The notes: generated by a model from the sequence alone, not told the origin. Positions 33,918-42,655 are shown, counted from the stretch's first letter. The stretch is 64,000 nucleotides of DNA from an uncultured Erysipelotrichaceae bacterium (GCA_947649125.1 CANSQL010000004.1:36200-100199); one strand, 5' to 3'. Program-made: numbers and translations.

Positions 33918-35660
33918 TTAAGATAAACGAAGAGTCGGCTTCACGGTTTTGAACCATTGATCGATTTGATAAAGATAAGCCAACAGCTGCGGACCGCTCA
34001 TTAATTGACCGTACCACGGTAACGGAAAGGCAGCACCGCCGGTCTCGATCAGTTCCTTCAGTGCTTCATCATCAAACAACAGATGCAGCACACTGTTCGG
34101 ATCATCATAGGAGCACTGCAGCTTTTCCTTCATCAGCTCACAGTATTTCGGATTATGTGTTTTCGGGAACGGGTTTTTCTTACGATGGGCAACCTCATCA
34201 GGCAGCTCGTTTTCAAAGGCCTTGCGTAAAATGCCCTTTTCCTCTTGATTTAAGAATTTCATTTCCCACGGGATATTATAAACGTAATCTAAAATGCGGA
34301 CATCGGCAAACGGTGCACGAATTACGACCTCGGCATCATTGCCCATACAAACCTGTCGTGTCACAAGCGTCTGCATAAACCAATGCAGACAAAGGATTGT
34401 ATGAATACGGGCTCGCTTGTCCTCCTCGCTGTCACTGTCTAAGAAGGTGATATCCTTCAGTGTCTGTTTATATTGCTTTTTCAGATAGCCGTCGATATCC
34501 ATGCCGGACAGTGTTTCATTAAACAGCTTTTTACGCTCTTTCGTAGAGCGAAGCCACGGGAATGTATCTAAATGCGCCAGCTCTTCACGATAGAACCAAG
34601 GATAACCGCCGAACACCTCATCGCTGCATTCTCCGCTCATAATCACACTGCGATCCTTTTTCACCTGTTTACACAGCCATAACAATGCGGAATCGACATC
34701 TGCCATGCCCGGCAGATCACGTGCCGCCAATGCCGGAATCAGCTCATCACGTAACTCCTCTTGGGTAATCGTAAATTTTGTGTGCTTACTGTCGGTCAGC
34801 TCCGCCATCAGCTTGATATATTCATCATCTAAAGAAACCTGATACATATTGCCCTTAAAGCTGTCGGAATTGCCCTCATAATCAAGACTGTAGGTGGACA
34901 CTTTCCCCTGCTTTGCCAAGCATGCGGCGATAATACTGGAATCGAGTCCGCCGGATAAAAAGGTCGCATCACAGCCCTTGCTTTGGCGCTTGATCGCATC
35001 CTCTACCAAGTATTTAACATGTGCTGTCGTATCCTCATACGTATCAAAATGCGGCTTACTGATCGGTTCATAGTATTTTTTTATCTGTATATGATTTTTC
35101 CTGATTACCATATAATGGCCCATCGGCAATGCCGCTATCCCCTTATACAAAGTCATATTTTCACTGATGCTGGGACCGAGCGACAACAGCTCTCTGATTC
35201 CCTTGCGGTCGACAATCGGCTTGATTGCCTTAGTCGCTAAAATATCCTTGATTCTGCTTGCGATAATGATTCCCATTCCTTTTTTCTGTGCATAGAAAAT
35301 CGGTCGAAGTCCCATTTGATCCTTAGCGACAAACACCTCTTTGCCGGCATCGATCACAAAGGCAAAGGCCCCGAGCAGATGATTCATCATGCCGTGTCCC
35401 CAAGCTCTGTAGGCGTATACAAGCATTTCCTCTGTCGATGCGACATCTCGCTCTACTCCCTTATGACGAAGCGCAGCCTTTAACTCTGCCTCATTGTATA
35501 ACTCTCCGTCAAATACGACATGATAAACCTCATTCATGACCTTGATCGTGGTAAAGTGTGAAAGCATATGATGATTGCTTTTTGTCACATTTGAAAATTT
35601 ATGCAGCCATTGATTTTCTGCATTTTTCGGTATATTCAATACTGCTAAATAATTACTCAT
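33918..35660 (-). CDS. Asparagine synthetase-like protein with degenerate glutaminase site
   Basis: 580 residues. The C-terminal synthetase domain is intact: FLSGGLDSSII (PP-loop, ~residue 240), MSGECSDEVFGGYPWF, and FADVRILDYVYNIPW near the end. The N-terminal Ntn-type domain is present by length and fold, but it starts MSNY rather than MCGI, so the nucleophile Cys is missing. VNGEIYN is FDGELYN and the following SD(x)E is STEE, so other glutamine-binding residues are also lost. It probably uses free ammonia or another donor. The ATG has GGGAGGG 4-5 bases upstream, and the ToxN-like gene ends 43 bases upstream. Confidence 0.85.
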   Translation of the reverse strand: MSNYLAVLNIPKNAENQWLHKFSNVTKSNHHMLSHFTTIKVMNEVYHVVFDGELYNEAELKAALRHKGVERDVASTEEMLVYAYRAWGHGMMNHLLGAFAFVIDAGKEVFVAKDQMGLRPIFYAQKKGMGIIIASRIKDILATKAIKPIVDRKGIRELLSLGPSISENMTLYKGIAALPMGHYMVIRKNHIQIKKYYEPISKPHFDTYEDTTAHVKYLVEDAIKRQSKGCDATFLSGGLDSSIIAACLAKQGKVSTYSLDYEGNSDSFKGNMYQVSLDDEYIKLMAELTDSKHTKFTITQEELRDELIPALAARDLPGMADVDSALLWLCKQVKKDRSVIMSGECSDEVFGGYPWFYREELAHLDTFPWLRSTKERKKLFNETLSGMDIDGYLKKQYKQTLKDITFLDSDSEEDKRARIHTILCLHWFMQTLVTRQVCMGNDAEVVIRAPFADVRILDYVYNIPWEMKFLNQEEKGILRKAFENELPDEVAHRKKNPFPKTHNPKYCELMKEKLQCSYDDPNSVLHLLFDDEALKELIETGGAAFPLPWYGQLMSGPQLLAYLYQIDQWFKTVKPTLRLS

Positions 35661-35703
35661 ATGAACCCTCCCATAAATATCATATGCGTAAGCCTATCGT
35701 TTG

Positions 35704-36282
35704 TTACACATAGATAACGGTCTTATCACTTCGATATGCAAGCGTATAGATCCATAAAAGCGTCTCATTGAAATCTGATACGAATGTGCCTGTCAACAAC
35801 TGCATCTGACCGCAATACAGCTGCAGCCTCAGCATATCCTGATAAAAGTCGCAGCACCGATTTAACACCGAGGGCGGTGCCTGACGCAAAATCACAGCCT
35901 GAAACAATAGATTTGCCTGTTCATTGATTTCCTTTTGATGCAGAATACACCAATGCAGCTGACGATGCAGCAACGCTGTATAAGCATTGAGTGAATCGCT
36001 CGGAAAGCTGACCTTATGATACAGTCCCTTTTGTACCGGTATCATATTATTCAAATTCACCGCACCGAGTCTTCCACCGTCGATTTTTAAAAAATCGATT
36101 TGATTACCCATTCTGCGATGCTTCGGTTTCGGTGAAGTCAACGGCGCAAAAAAGGATATTGAATGAATCATTATCACAACACCGATAAAAGGACGCTTTT
36201 TCACTCCTTCATTATAGGGTACAAGCGCATCATAACAGCGTAAATAATGACAATAGCTGCTGTCAATATAATATAATTCCAT
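35704..36282 (-). CDS. ToxN/AbiQ-family endoribonuclease toxin (type III TA)
   Basis: 192 residues from ATG 36282 (GGAGG 5 bases upstream). MELYYIDSSYCHYLRCYD, RPFIGVVIMI and SFFAPLTSPKPKHRRM are the ToxN signature; S50 and K52 match the active-site Ser and Lys of ToxN. IDFLKIDGGRLGAVNLNNMIP is also conserved. These enzymes cut RNA and are held inactive by a small repeat RNA (ToxI), giving phage defence by abortive infection. Upstream are a very strong promoter and a terminator-like hairpin but no tandem repeats (see 36313-36385). The asnB-like gene follows. Confidence 0.85.
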   Translation of the reverse strand: MELYYIDSSYCHYLRCYDALVPYNEGVKKRPFIGVVIMIHSISFFAPLTSPKPKHRRMGNQIDFLKIDGGRLGAVNLNNMIPVQKGLYHKVSFPSDSLNAYTALLHRQLHWCILHQKEINEQANLLFQAVILRQAPPSVLNRCCDFYQDMLRLQLYCGQMQLLTGTFVSDFNETLLWIYTLAYRSDKTVIYV

Positions 36283-36312
36283 AGTTCCTCCAATCATGAA
36301 ATCAGCGCATAA

Positions 36313-36385
36313 GAAAAGATCATGCTTCCTGCACATGACCTTTTTACCCTCATCGTTATTATAACAGAGATTTTAAGACTGTCAA
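36313..36385 (-). promoter_or_regulatory. Strong promoter and terminator-like hairpin before toxN-like gene
   Basis: On the minus strand TTGACA (36385-36380), 16-base spacer, TATAAT (36363-36358), both consensus. About 15 bases after the start point an AAAAGGTCATG/CATGATCTTTT hairpin (36344-36334/36324-36314) ends in a U-rich tract. Type III toxin genes have this layout: promoter, antitoxin RNA, leaky terminator, toxin. The RNA here would be only ~40 nt and has no tandem repeat. Confidence 0.6.
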
Positions 36386-36391
36386 TTCCTT

Positions 36392-36511
36392 TTAAGCTTT
36401 TTCCTCTTGCTTCATCGCACTTTTCGCTAAAGCGAGCACGATCAAATAGCTCCAAACTGCCATGCGTTTTGTCCAAGTGCTTTTCTGAGGTTTTTTATGC
36501 AGTCTTATCAT
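36392..36511 (-). CDS. Candidate small protein, 39 aa, upstream of toxN-like gene
   Basis: A 40-codon frame from ATG 36511 to TAA 36392. It has a basic N-terminus (MIRLHKKPQKSTWTKR), a hydrophobic centre (MAVWSYLIVLALAKS) and a charged end (MKQEEKA), so it could be a single-pass membrane peptide. The ribosome site is weak (AAGGAT, 11 bases away). It ends next to the -35 box of the toxN promoter. It resembles no family I recognise. Confidence 0.4.
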   Translation of the reverse strand: MIRLHKKPQKSTWTKRMAVWSYLIVLALAKSAMKQEEKA

Positions 36512-36563
36512 CCGATCACCGATCCTTATCTATACTGCTATATTTTACCATAACAGCGATGCT

Positions 36564-37712
36564 TTATGCGAATTTTCTTTTTCTTTTTGAAATAAAATTT
36601 GTAATGATAATAAATAGTAAGGTAAAACCGATCAGTATCCCCATATTGATTATGATCGGCTGCAGCGATTCCGTTTGAAAGCTTTCAAGCTGTATCACTT
36701 GATTATTCGTATTGATAAACCAATAGGACGGTAATATATGCGCAATCTTTAAAACGATATCCGGAAGCATTTCAGCCGGGACAAAGGCACCGCACAGAAA
36801 GCTGCTGCCCAGCGCAATCACATTTACGAGGCCGTTGATCGCATTTTTATTGATGATAAGATTCGCAATCAATAATGCGAATGATACGGCACAACAGGTA
36901 AACAGAAAAGAATTGATGATATACACAAGACCGTGTTGAGAAAGCATTGTATCCGTTAATAAAATGATGCTTATCAGTACATAGAACAGCCACAGCACAA
37001 GCGCAAATAAACCGTTGGACAGAAGCAGAATACGATTGTATTTGCGATAATTACAGCTGCTGATCAAAGTTCGCTTCGCAATCATTTCCTGCTTAAAGCT
37101 GGACAGAATCAAACAGATGACATAAATACAGCCGGCGATAATTGAATAATTGGCAAAGTTATAGAAATAAGAGGCCTTTGTCAAGGAGTCATTATCCAGT
37201 GCAGAGGTCATTTCAACCGCTCCCTTTTCCTGCATTGCGCTTTCGATATGTTCAATGAGCACATCATCTGTATAGCCTGCCTGTTGATAAAAAGAGGCAC
37301 TTGATAAATAACGCTCAAGCATAAGCTTAGCCAAAGCCGCATTATAGTCCTGTGTGGTACGAATCGAAAGCTGAGGCTTTTCTCCGCGCATAAATGCTTC
37401 ATGATAACCGCTTGGAATCGTAATCACCATGCTTACATCGCGATAAAACAAGGCATCGTCGACGGCTTCCTTGGAATTGCTTAAGCTGACAAACTCGCAG
37501 TGTTTCTTCATATATTCCGTTAAGCCGATACTGAGCTTACCGTCATTATCCTCATTTTGAATATAGATATTCGGCTTTGCGGCATTGAAGCCGCCGCCTG
37601 TTTCACCGCTCTGCAGACTGAAGGCGGCAAAAAACAACAGGATGACCGTATACAGAATTACCGGTCCCTTGCATTTATTTAATACCTTTAAAAAGGTCTT
37701 AAAGATAATCAT
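36564..37712 (-). CDS. ABC-2 type transporter permease, 382 aa
   Basis: One N-terminal membrane segment (~17-35), a long extracellular part (~36-180) and five C-terminal membrane segments (from ~185 on). It has the YhgE/ABC-2 (DrrB-like) layout with a GAFVPAEMLPDIVLKIAHILPSYW signature near the C-terminus. It forms an exporter with the second permease and the ATPase upstream. Its start overlaps the end of the second permease gene by 14 bases. Confidence 0.88.
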   Translation of the reverse strand: MIIFKTFLKVLNKCKGPVILYTVILLFFAAFSLQSGETGGGFNAAKPNIYIQNEDNDGKLSIGLTEYMKKHCEFVSLSNSKEAVDDALFYRDVSMVITIPSGYHEAFMRGEKPQLSIRTTQDYNAALAKLMLERYLSSASFYQQAGYTDDVLIEHIESAMQEKGAVEMTSALDNDSLTKASYFYNFANYSIIAGCIYVICLILSSFKQEMIAKRTLISSCNYRKYNRILLLSNGLFALVLWLFYVLISIILLTDTMLSQHGLVYIINSFLFTCCAVSFALLIANLIINKNAINGLVNVIALGSSFLCGAFVPAEMLPDIVLKIAHILPSYWFINTNNQVIQLESFQTESLQPIIINMGILIGFTLLFIIITNFISKRKRKFA

Positions 37713-38892
37713 ACTTCTGCCTCCTCAACTGATACACCGCAATACCCAGCATCAACAGGGCAAAGATTGCCAACGCGAATATATTTTGATAATAGCGCTC
37801 AAAGGTATTATAGTAATAAAGCGAATATAAGCCGTCTGTTATCATATTCACCGGATTCAGCTGATTGATCAGCGGTATATTTTTATCGATCACATACTTC
37901 ATCGTGATTCCCATCATGCCCGATAAGAAACAGCCGAGCATCGTTACGGAAATCAAAACACTGATTTTCGTATTTTCATTCTTTTTTAAAATCGCTGCGA
38001 TACAGATCCCCGTTGAAAGACCCGCCAAGCATCCGAGCAGAGAAAGGATAACGACATGAAGGAAATGAGCACCGTAATCCACATTCAAAGCATAGATCGT
38101 ATACAGAAACAATAATGCCAGTCCTGTTATCTGAACCAAATAGGCTGCCGAAGCACTGCTGATAATCAGCTTATACTTGGCGCAAGGTGATACGGCGATC
38201 CGCTTGCCGTTATTACTCATATTGGCAAGATTGCGGTTGATTGCAACCATACCGAGGACACCGCCGTACATACAGGTCATCGCTATCAGCGTATAAAATT
38301 CAATCATCGTATAGCTCATATTAGGATTGCTGTTATCCGCCAGCCATTCCTCATTACTGTTCAGCATAGCTGTGATTTCAGCGTAAACCTGCTTGATAAG
38401 CTCCTCTTGATTTACTGCCTTTCCACTTTCGATTGCTTCTTTCAGCGCCGCTTCCGTTTTTATCTTTGCGACATCCTCTACCATATGATTCGTCTGCAGC
38501 AGTTGATCTACGACATACTGCAGAATCGTTTCACTGATACCGCTTTGCTTCACTACGACCTTAACATCCTCATTCAGTCGAATATAGCCGATAATCTCGT
38601 CCTCAGCCAATAATTCAGCCGCTTTTTGTTCACTTACGAAGCGATTATGAAACAGTTGTACCTCACTTTCCTCTTCACTCAGCTTTGATATTGCTTCCTT
38701 AAAGGCGGTATTTGATTTATCACCTTCTACAACCGCAATCGAAATGATATCAGCCTTTTCACTGTTTTCTATATCTGAAAATGCCATATTGAAAAAGGTT
38801 CCTAAAATCAACGGAAACGCAAGAGTCCAAAATATCAGCATTTTATCCTTTAACAGTGTAATCAGCGCATATTTAAAATTATGAAAAAACAT
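37699..38892 (-). CDS. ABC-2 type transporter permease, 397 aa
   Basis: Same architecture as its neighbour: N-terminal membrane segment (~20-38), a large extracellular region to ~190 and five or six membrane segments, with an LSGMMGITMKYVIDKNIPLINQLNPVN motif. The two permeases are distant paralogs and presumably form a heterodimer. Its ATG overlaps the stop of the ATPase gene (TGATG). The substrate is unknown; drug, peptide or lipid export is usual for this class. Confidence 0.88.
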   Translation of the reverse strand: MFFHNFKYALITLLKDKMLIFWTLAFPLILGTFFNMAFSDIENSEKADIISIAVVEGDKSNTAFKEAISKLSEEESEVQLFHNRFVSEQKAAELLAEDEIIGYIRLNEDVKVVVKQSGISETILQYVVDQLLQTNHMVEDVAKIKTEAALKEAIESGKAVNQEELIKQVYAEITAMLNSNEEWLADNSNPNMSYTMIEFYTLIAMTCMYGGVLGMVAINRNLANMSNNGKRIAVSPCAKYKLIISSASAAYLVQITGLALLFLYTIYALNVDYGAHFLHVVILSLLGCLAGLSTGICIAAILKKNENTKISVLISVTMLGCFLSGMMGITMKYVIDKNIPLINQLNPVNMITDGLYSLYYYNTFERYYQNIFALAIFALLMLGIAVYQLRRQKYDYL

Positions 38893-39833
38893 CAGTCTCT
38901 CAATTCCTTTCCTGTCAGCTCTAAGAAAACATCATTCAATGTCGGTCGCTGAGAATAAATACGATTATAAACGATATGTGCTTGATTAAAATAGCTGATT
39001 AAATCATTTAAGTTATGATCGCCCTTTTTATAAGTGACTGTAAGCTCCTGATTATGGTAGCTGACATCACAGGCATTCGCAAGCTGTTTGATTTCTGACA
39101 GCTGTGCTTCCTGAAGCTGCGGTATTTCCACACTGACCTTTTCCTCGATTTGAACAAGGCGCTTCAGTTCATCACAGGTGCCCTCGGCCAAAAGCTTTCC
39201 CTTATCGATAATAATGACACGATCACAGAGAATTTCCACCTCTTCCATATAATGAGTGGTATAAATAACGGTCGCTCCGCGATCACGCAGTGTTTTAATG
39301 CCGTCCAATATATGATTACGACTTTGCGGATCAACGGCTACCGTCGGCTCATCCAAAAAGACAAGCTTAGGACGATGCGCAATACCGCACGCAATATTTA
39401 AGCGCCTCAACAATCCGCCTGAAAGCTGCTTCGGTAAAAATTTACGGTAATCCTGTAAACCCACAAGCTCGATTGCTTCATCGATACAGGCCTTGCGTTC
39501 CTTTTTATCCTTGATATATAAGCCGCAGAAATAATTGATATTATCATAAACGCTCAATTCATCAAATACCGCAACATCCTGAAAAACGACACCGATCTGT
39601 CGCTTGATGTCATAAGCATCTACAGACATTTGTTTGCCGAATATTTGAATACTGCCCTTTGAAAAATTCAACAGTGATAAAATGCAGTTCATCGTCGTAG
39701 ATTTCCCGCTGCCGTTAGGTCCCAAAAGGCCTAATATTTCACCTTCACGCACTTCAAAGGATAAGTCATCTACTGCCTTAAGCTTTTGATAAGCCTTTGT
39801 AAGATGCTTTACTTCAATGATATTTTCACTCAT
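38892..39833 (-). CDS. ABC transporter ATP-binding protein
   Basis: 313 residues from ATG 39833, with GGAGG 6-7 bases upstream. Walker A GPNGSGKST (38-46), signature LSGGLLRRLNIA, Walker B LVFLDEPT and a switch His in TTHY are all present. The Q of the LSGGQ signature is L here. The C-terminal ~85 residues form the DrrA-like extension (RIYSQRPTLNDVFLELTGKEL). It is the first gene of a three-gene exporter operon with two ABC-2 permeases. Confidence 0.94.
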   Translation of the reverse strand: MSENIIEVKHLTKAYQKLKAVDDLSFEVREGEILGLLGPNGSGKSTTMNCILSLLNFSKGSIQIFGKQMSVDAYDIKRQIGVVFQDVAVFDELSVYDNINYFCGLYIKDKKERKACIDEAIELVGLQDYRKFLPKQLSGGLLRRLNIACGIAHRPKLVFLDEPTVAVDPQSRNHILDGIKTLRDRGATVIYTTHYMEEVEILCDRVIIIDKGKLLAEGTCDELKRLVQIEEKVSVEIPQLQEAQLSEIKQLANACDVSYHNQELTVTYKKGDHNLNDLISYFNQAHIVYNRIYSQRPTLNDVFLELTGKELRD

Positions 39834-39892
39834 TTGTTTTCCTCCTGCTTCACGATATAAAACAGCACACAAAAACAGTACCTTGTGCTTTC

Positions 39893-39922
39893 ATTATATA
39901 TCATATCATAAGTGTATCACAA
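39893..39922 (-). promoter_or_regulatory. Promoter of the ABC exporter operon
   Basis: On the minus strand TTGTGA (39922-39917), 18-base spacer, TATAAT (39898-39893). Confidence 0.65.
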
Positions 39923-40040
39923 GCAAAAAACGAATCATGGCACAAAATTTTGATATATAACGTACTATTATTATAACAGATTTCATGATAAAAGCATGTG
40001 CTGTTTTTATCTCATATCGTTACAAGTTTATCAATCGTTA

Positions 40041-40472
40041 TCAGTGAAGCATTGAAGCCGGCGCAAACCTTTCATGTAAAACGAATAAATAATTGGTACA
40101 GCGATACTGCTGCATCTTTACACTGCGATATTCACTGTCAGACAAAAGCATTGTTCCGTCATGAAATTCAAGCAGTGTTTGATATTGCTTGGCAGTAATC
40201 TTTTTTACTTTGCAGTAATTCACCCATACGTTGTTTTTAGAAGCTGCATCAATGACCGGATACAGGATGATCCCCTCCCGAATCAGCACCGGTACCTTTT
40301 GATGAATTTTGAGACAAGCACAGACTGCCTGCTTTCGCCCCTCAAAGCTGCTTCCGTAGTGCTCGCAAAGCCTGTTCAGAAAAACCTTACAGCGTTCATG
40401 CACCGTATAAGTTCCCCACGAACCCATATGCACAACAATCTCATTGTTGCGGTCTTCGATATAAGTTATCAT
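40041..40472 (-). CDS. ComK-family transcription factor
   Basis: 143 residues. EHYGSSFEGRKQAVCACLKIHQKVPVLIRE and NNVWVNYCKVKKI correspond to the conserved GSSYEGR and W-(I/V)-N segments of ComK, the master activator of competence genes in Bacillus. It is shorter than Bacillus ComK at the C-terminus, ending just after the LLSDSEYRSVK region. ATG at 40472 has AGGAGGAG 6 bases upstream. It is monocistronic. No late competence genes are in the window, so whether the cell is transformable cannot be seen here. Confidence 0.78.
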   Translation of the reverse strand: MITYIEDRNNEIVVHMGSWGTYTVHERCKVFLNRLCEHYGSSFEGRKQAVCACLKIHQKVPVLIREGIILYPVIDAASKNNVWVNYCKVKKITAKQYQTLLEFHDGTMLLSDSEYRSVKMQQYRCTNYLFVLHERFAPASMLH

Positions 40473-40623
40473 TGTATCTCCTCCTTCTTATATTCTTTTC
40501 GAAGCCGCAAGGTGAATTCCAAAAATATAAACAAAATACAGATTATATGCAATTCGATAAACACTTCGTTGATAGCAGTCTTAGAATATTACTATATTAT
40601 GAAATTTCAAGAGGAGAATCCAT

Positions 40624-40652
40624 AAAAAAAGCATAACGGTATACCGCTATGC
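40624..40652 (-). terminator. Terminator of ridA
   Basis: GCATAACGGTATACCGCTATGC, a near-perfect hairpin (40631-40652), followed on the minus strand by seven T. Confidence 0.9.
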
Positions 40653-40660
40653 CTTATCGA

Positions 40661-41137
40661 TTATTGACAGCTGTCACAGCCGCCGTCTCCGCAGCCGCCG
40701 CTGCATCCGCCGCAGCCGTTTTGCTGCGCAAGCTGAGCTTCATATACTAAAGTATCAATGACGATACATTCGATTTCCAGCTTCACATCCTTCGGCAGAC
40801 GTGCAACCTGTACACAGCTTCGTGCCGGATACGGTTCTTCTAAGTAGGAGCCGTATACTTCATTTAAACGATCAAAGTCGTTTAAGTCGGAAACAAAAAT
40901 CGTCGTTTTCATAATATGGCGGAAATCCAAACCGATTTCATTTAAAACCGCCTGAATATTTTTCATAACCTGATGGGTCTGTTCCTCAATCGTTGTTCCG
41001 ACTACCTCGCCGCTTTTCGGATCTAAAGGAATCTGTCCGCTCAAATAAACAAAGTCACCCAGCTTTACCGCCGGTGTATAAGGTCCTAATGCCTTCGGTG
41101 CGTTTTCCGGCTTTACCGGTTTAATAAATACGTTCAT
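40661..41137 (-). CDS. ridA: RidA family deaminase with Cys-rich tail
   Basis: 158 residues. Residues 1-130 are a complete RidA/YjgF domain: GPYTPAVKLGDFVYLSGQIPLD, EQTHQVMKNIQAVLNEIG and ARSCVQVARLPKDVKLEIE, including the active-site Arg. RidA hydrolyses reactive enamine/imine intermediates of threonine and serine breakdown. The last ~19 residues are unusual: five Cys spaced by Gly in a CGGC-SGGC-GDGGC-DSC pattern, which looks like a metal-binding tail and is not part of the normal family. The next gene upstream is the CNNM protein, 10 bases away. Confidence 0.93.
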   Translation of the reverse strand: MNVFIKPVKPENAPKALGPYTPAVKLGDFVYLSGQIPLDPKSGEVVGTTIEEQTHQVMKNIQAVLNEIGLDFRHIMKTTIFVSDLNDFDRLNEVYGSYLEEPYPARSCVQVARLPKDVKLEIECIVIDTLVYEAQLAQQNGCGGCSGGCGDGGCDSCQ

Positions 41138-41147
41138 AAATATCCTC

Positions 41148-42425
41148 CTAGTCTAATAATTCATCCTCTTGCGGGGATAAAATTTGCAGTTCAATTCGTG
41201 TAGCCATACCGTCCTCAGTCTCCAACACTTTTATTTCAAGGTTTTCAAAGGTAAGTTCACGACCTTTCCGAACCTTGCGGTGATTGTTCAATTCATTGAC
41301 CCATGCGGTAATGGTACGTGCCTTAGTTTTCGGTGCCTCTTGATCCTCTACATAGGTATCAAAGAAATCAAGCAGACTTACCTTACCGTCGATTTCAAAG
41401 GTGTGCAGACCGATTTCAATCACATGATTCGGCAGCGGATCATATTCATCATAGATTTCACCGACTAACTCTTCAAGCACATCCTCAAGGGTAATAATTC
41501 CGACAAACACATGGGATGTAAGACTTTCCTCTACGATTGCCAAATGCTCACGTGATTTTTGAATATCCTCTAATACATCAGGCAGCTTTTTACGCTGATT
41601 GACAAAAACCGGATCACACATTAAATCACGAATACTGACTTCTTTTCCTGCCAGCATCGCATCCAATACATCACGAACACGCAAGATACCGACAACCTCT
41701 GTGGTCTCATAGGAAAGGATCGGCAAGCGTGACAGCTTATGCTCATGAAGCACTGTCTTCAGCTGCTCAAAGGTCGCATTGTCATACAGGAACACCACTT
41801 GATCGCGCGGTACCATAATATCGCGAACGCTCTTGTCATCGAATTCAATCACACTTTCAATCAGTTCACGTTCCTCTTGTTCCAAAACACCTTCTTGTTC
41901 AATCGTTGACACTATTTCCAAAAGCTCATCCTCGGTCGCAGTTACCTGTTCAATATCCAGCTGCTTTTCCCAATGTTCTTCCAGCTTTTCCACAACAATC
42001 GTAATCGGACGAAATAAAAACACAAGCAGGTGCATCGGCTTTGCCATGAACAACGTGCAGTCTTCAGCCTTTGCCTTCGCAATAATTTTCGGTGCGACTT
42101 CACCGAAGATTAAAATCAATACAGTCATGACTCCGGTTGCGACTCCGACACCGGCACTGCCGAACATCTCGGTAAACAGCATTGTCGCAATACTGGTACC
42201 TAAGATATTAACAATATTATTCCCGATTAAAATCGTTGTAATCAACGCAGTGAATTTTTTAGTGTTATTATATGCGGTTTTTGCCCGTTTGTTTCCGTTT
42301 TTCGCCATCTGCTTCAAACGAATTTGATTCACAGAACTATAGGCTGTTTCCGTTGACGAAAACAATGCCGACAGCACCAGCAAAATACCAAGTATGAGAA
42401 AAAGACCTATGTGCGAACTGTCCAA
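41148..42425 (-). CDS. CNNM/CBS domain transporter-like protein (CorC/HlyC family)
   Basis: 425 residues. The N-terminal CNNM (DUF21) domain has three or four membrane segments (SSTETAYSSVNQIRLKQM motif, residues ~25-42). It is followed by a CBS pair (~205-330, IMVPRDQVVFL ... LEDVLEELVGEIYDEYD) and a C-terminal CorC_HlyC domain. Related proteins handle Mg2+ or act in magnesium efflux. The start is TTG at 42425, with AGGGAGTGG in the preceding gene 6-9 bases upstream. It forms an operon with the 48-aa protein and ridA. Confidence 0.92.
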   Translation of the reverse strand: MDSSHIGLFLILGILLVLSALFSSTETAYSSVNQIRLKQMAKNGNKRAKTAYNNTKKFTALITTILIGNNIVNILGTSIATMLFTEMFGSAGVGVATGVMTVLILIFGEVAPKIIAKAKAEDCTLFMAKPMHLLVFLFRPITIVVEKLEEHWEKQLDIEQVTATEDELLEIVSTIEQEGVLEQEERELIESVIEFDDKSVRDIMVPRDQVVFLYDNATFEQLKTVLHEHKLSRLPILSYETTEVVGILRVRDVLDAMLAGKEVSIRDLMCDPVFVNQRKKLPDVLEDIQKSREHLAIVEESLTSHVFVGIITLEDVLEELVGEIYDEYDPLPNHVIEIGLHTFEIDGKVSLLDFFDTYVEDQEAPKTKARTITAWVNELNNHRKVRKGRELTFENLEIKVLETEDGMATRIELQILSPQEDELLD

Positions 42426-42428
42426 GAC

Positions 42429-42575
42429 TTACCACTCCCTATAAAATTTTTCCTGATTCGCTAACAGCTTGGCGCGACGTCGTTTAAACAGCTTATAAAA
42501 TAAAAACGCCAGCCATGAGATGGGGAATGCCATCAACAACCCAAATGATAAATAATCACTGATACATTCAAGCAT
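42429..42575 (-). CDS. Small membrane protein, 48 aa, upstream of CNNM gene
   Basis: A 49-codon frame from ATG 42575 with GAGAGGTGA 4-6 bases upstream. It has a hydrophobic helix (YLSFGLLMAFPISWLAFLFY, ~8-27) and a very basic cytoplasmic end (KLFKRRRAKLL). Its stop codon lies only three bases before the TTG start of the CNNM gene, and the CNNM ribosome site is inside its last codons. This tight coupling suggests a small partner or regulator of the transporter. No family is recognised. Confidence 0.65.
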   Translation of the reverse strand: MLECISDYLSFGLLMAFPISWLAFLFYKLFKRRRAKLLANQEKFYREW

Positions 42576-42655
42576 ACGCTCACCTCTCTAGCAATATTAT
42601 ACTTGTTTTTTCTAAAATTTCAATCAGAACGCTGCTTCTTATAAAGAAAACATAA

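Noticed and set aside
41833..42327. 164-codon plus-strand open frame opposite the CNNM gene
   Set aside because: It is the antisense of a well-conserved protein, is Ser/Ile-rich as expected from reversed codons, and lacks a ribosome site.
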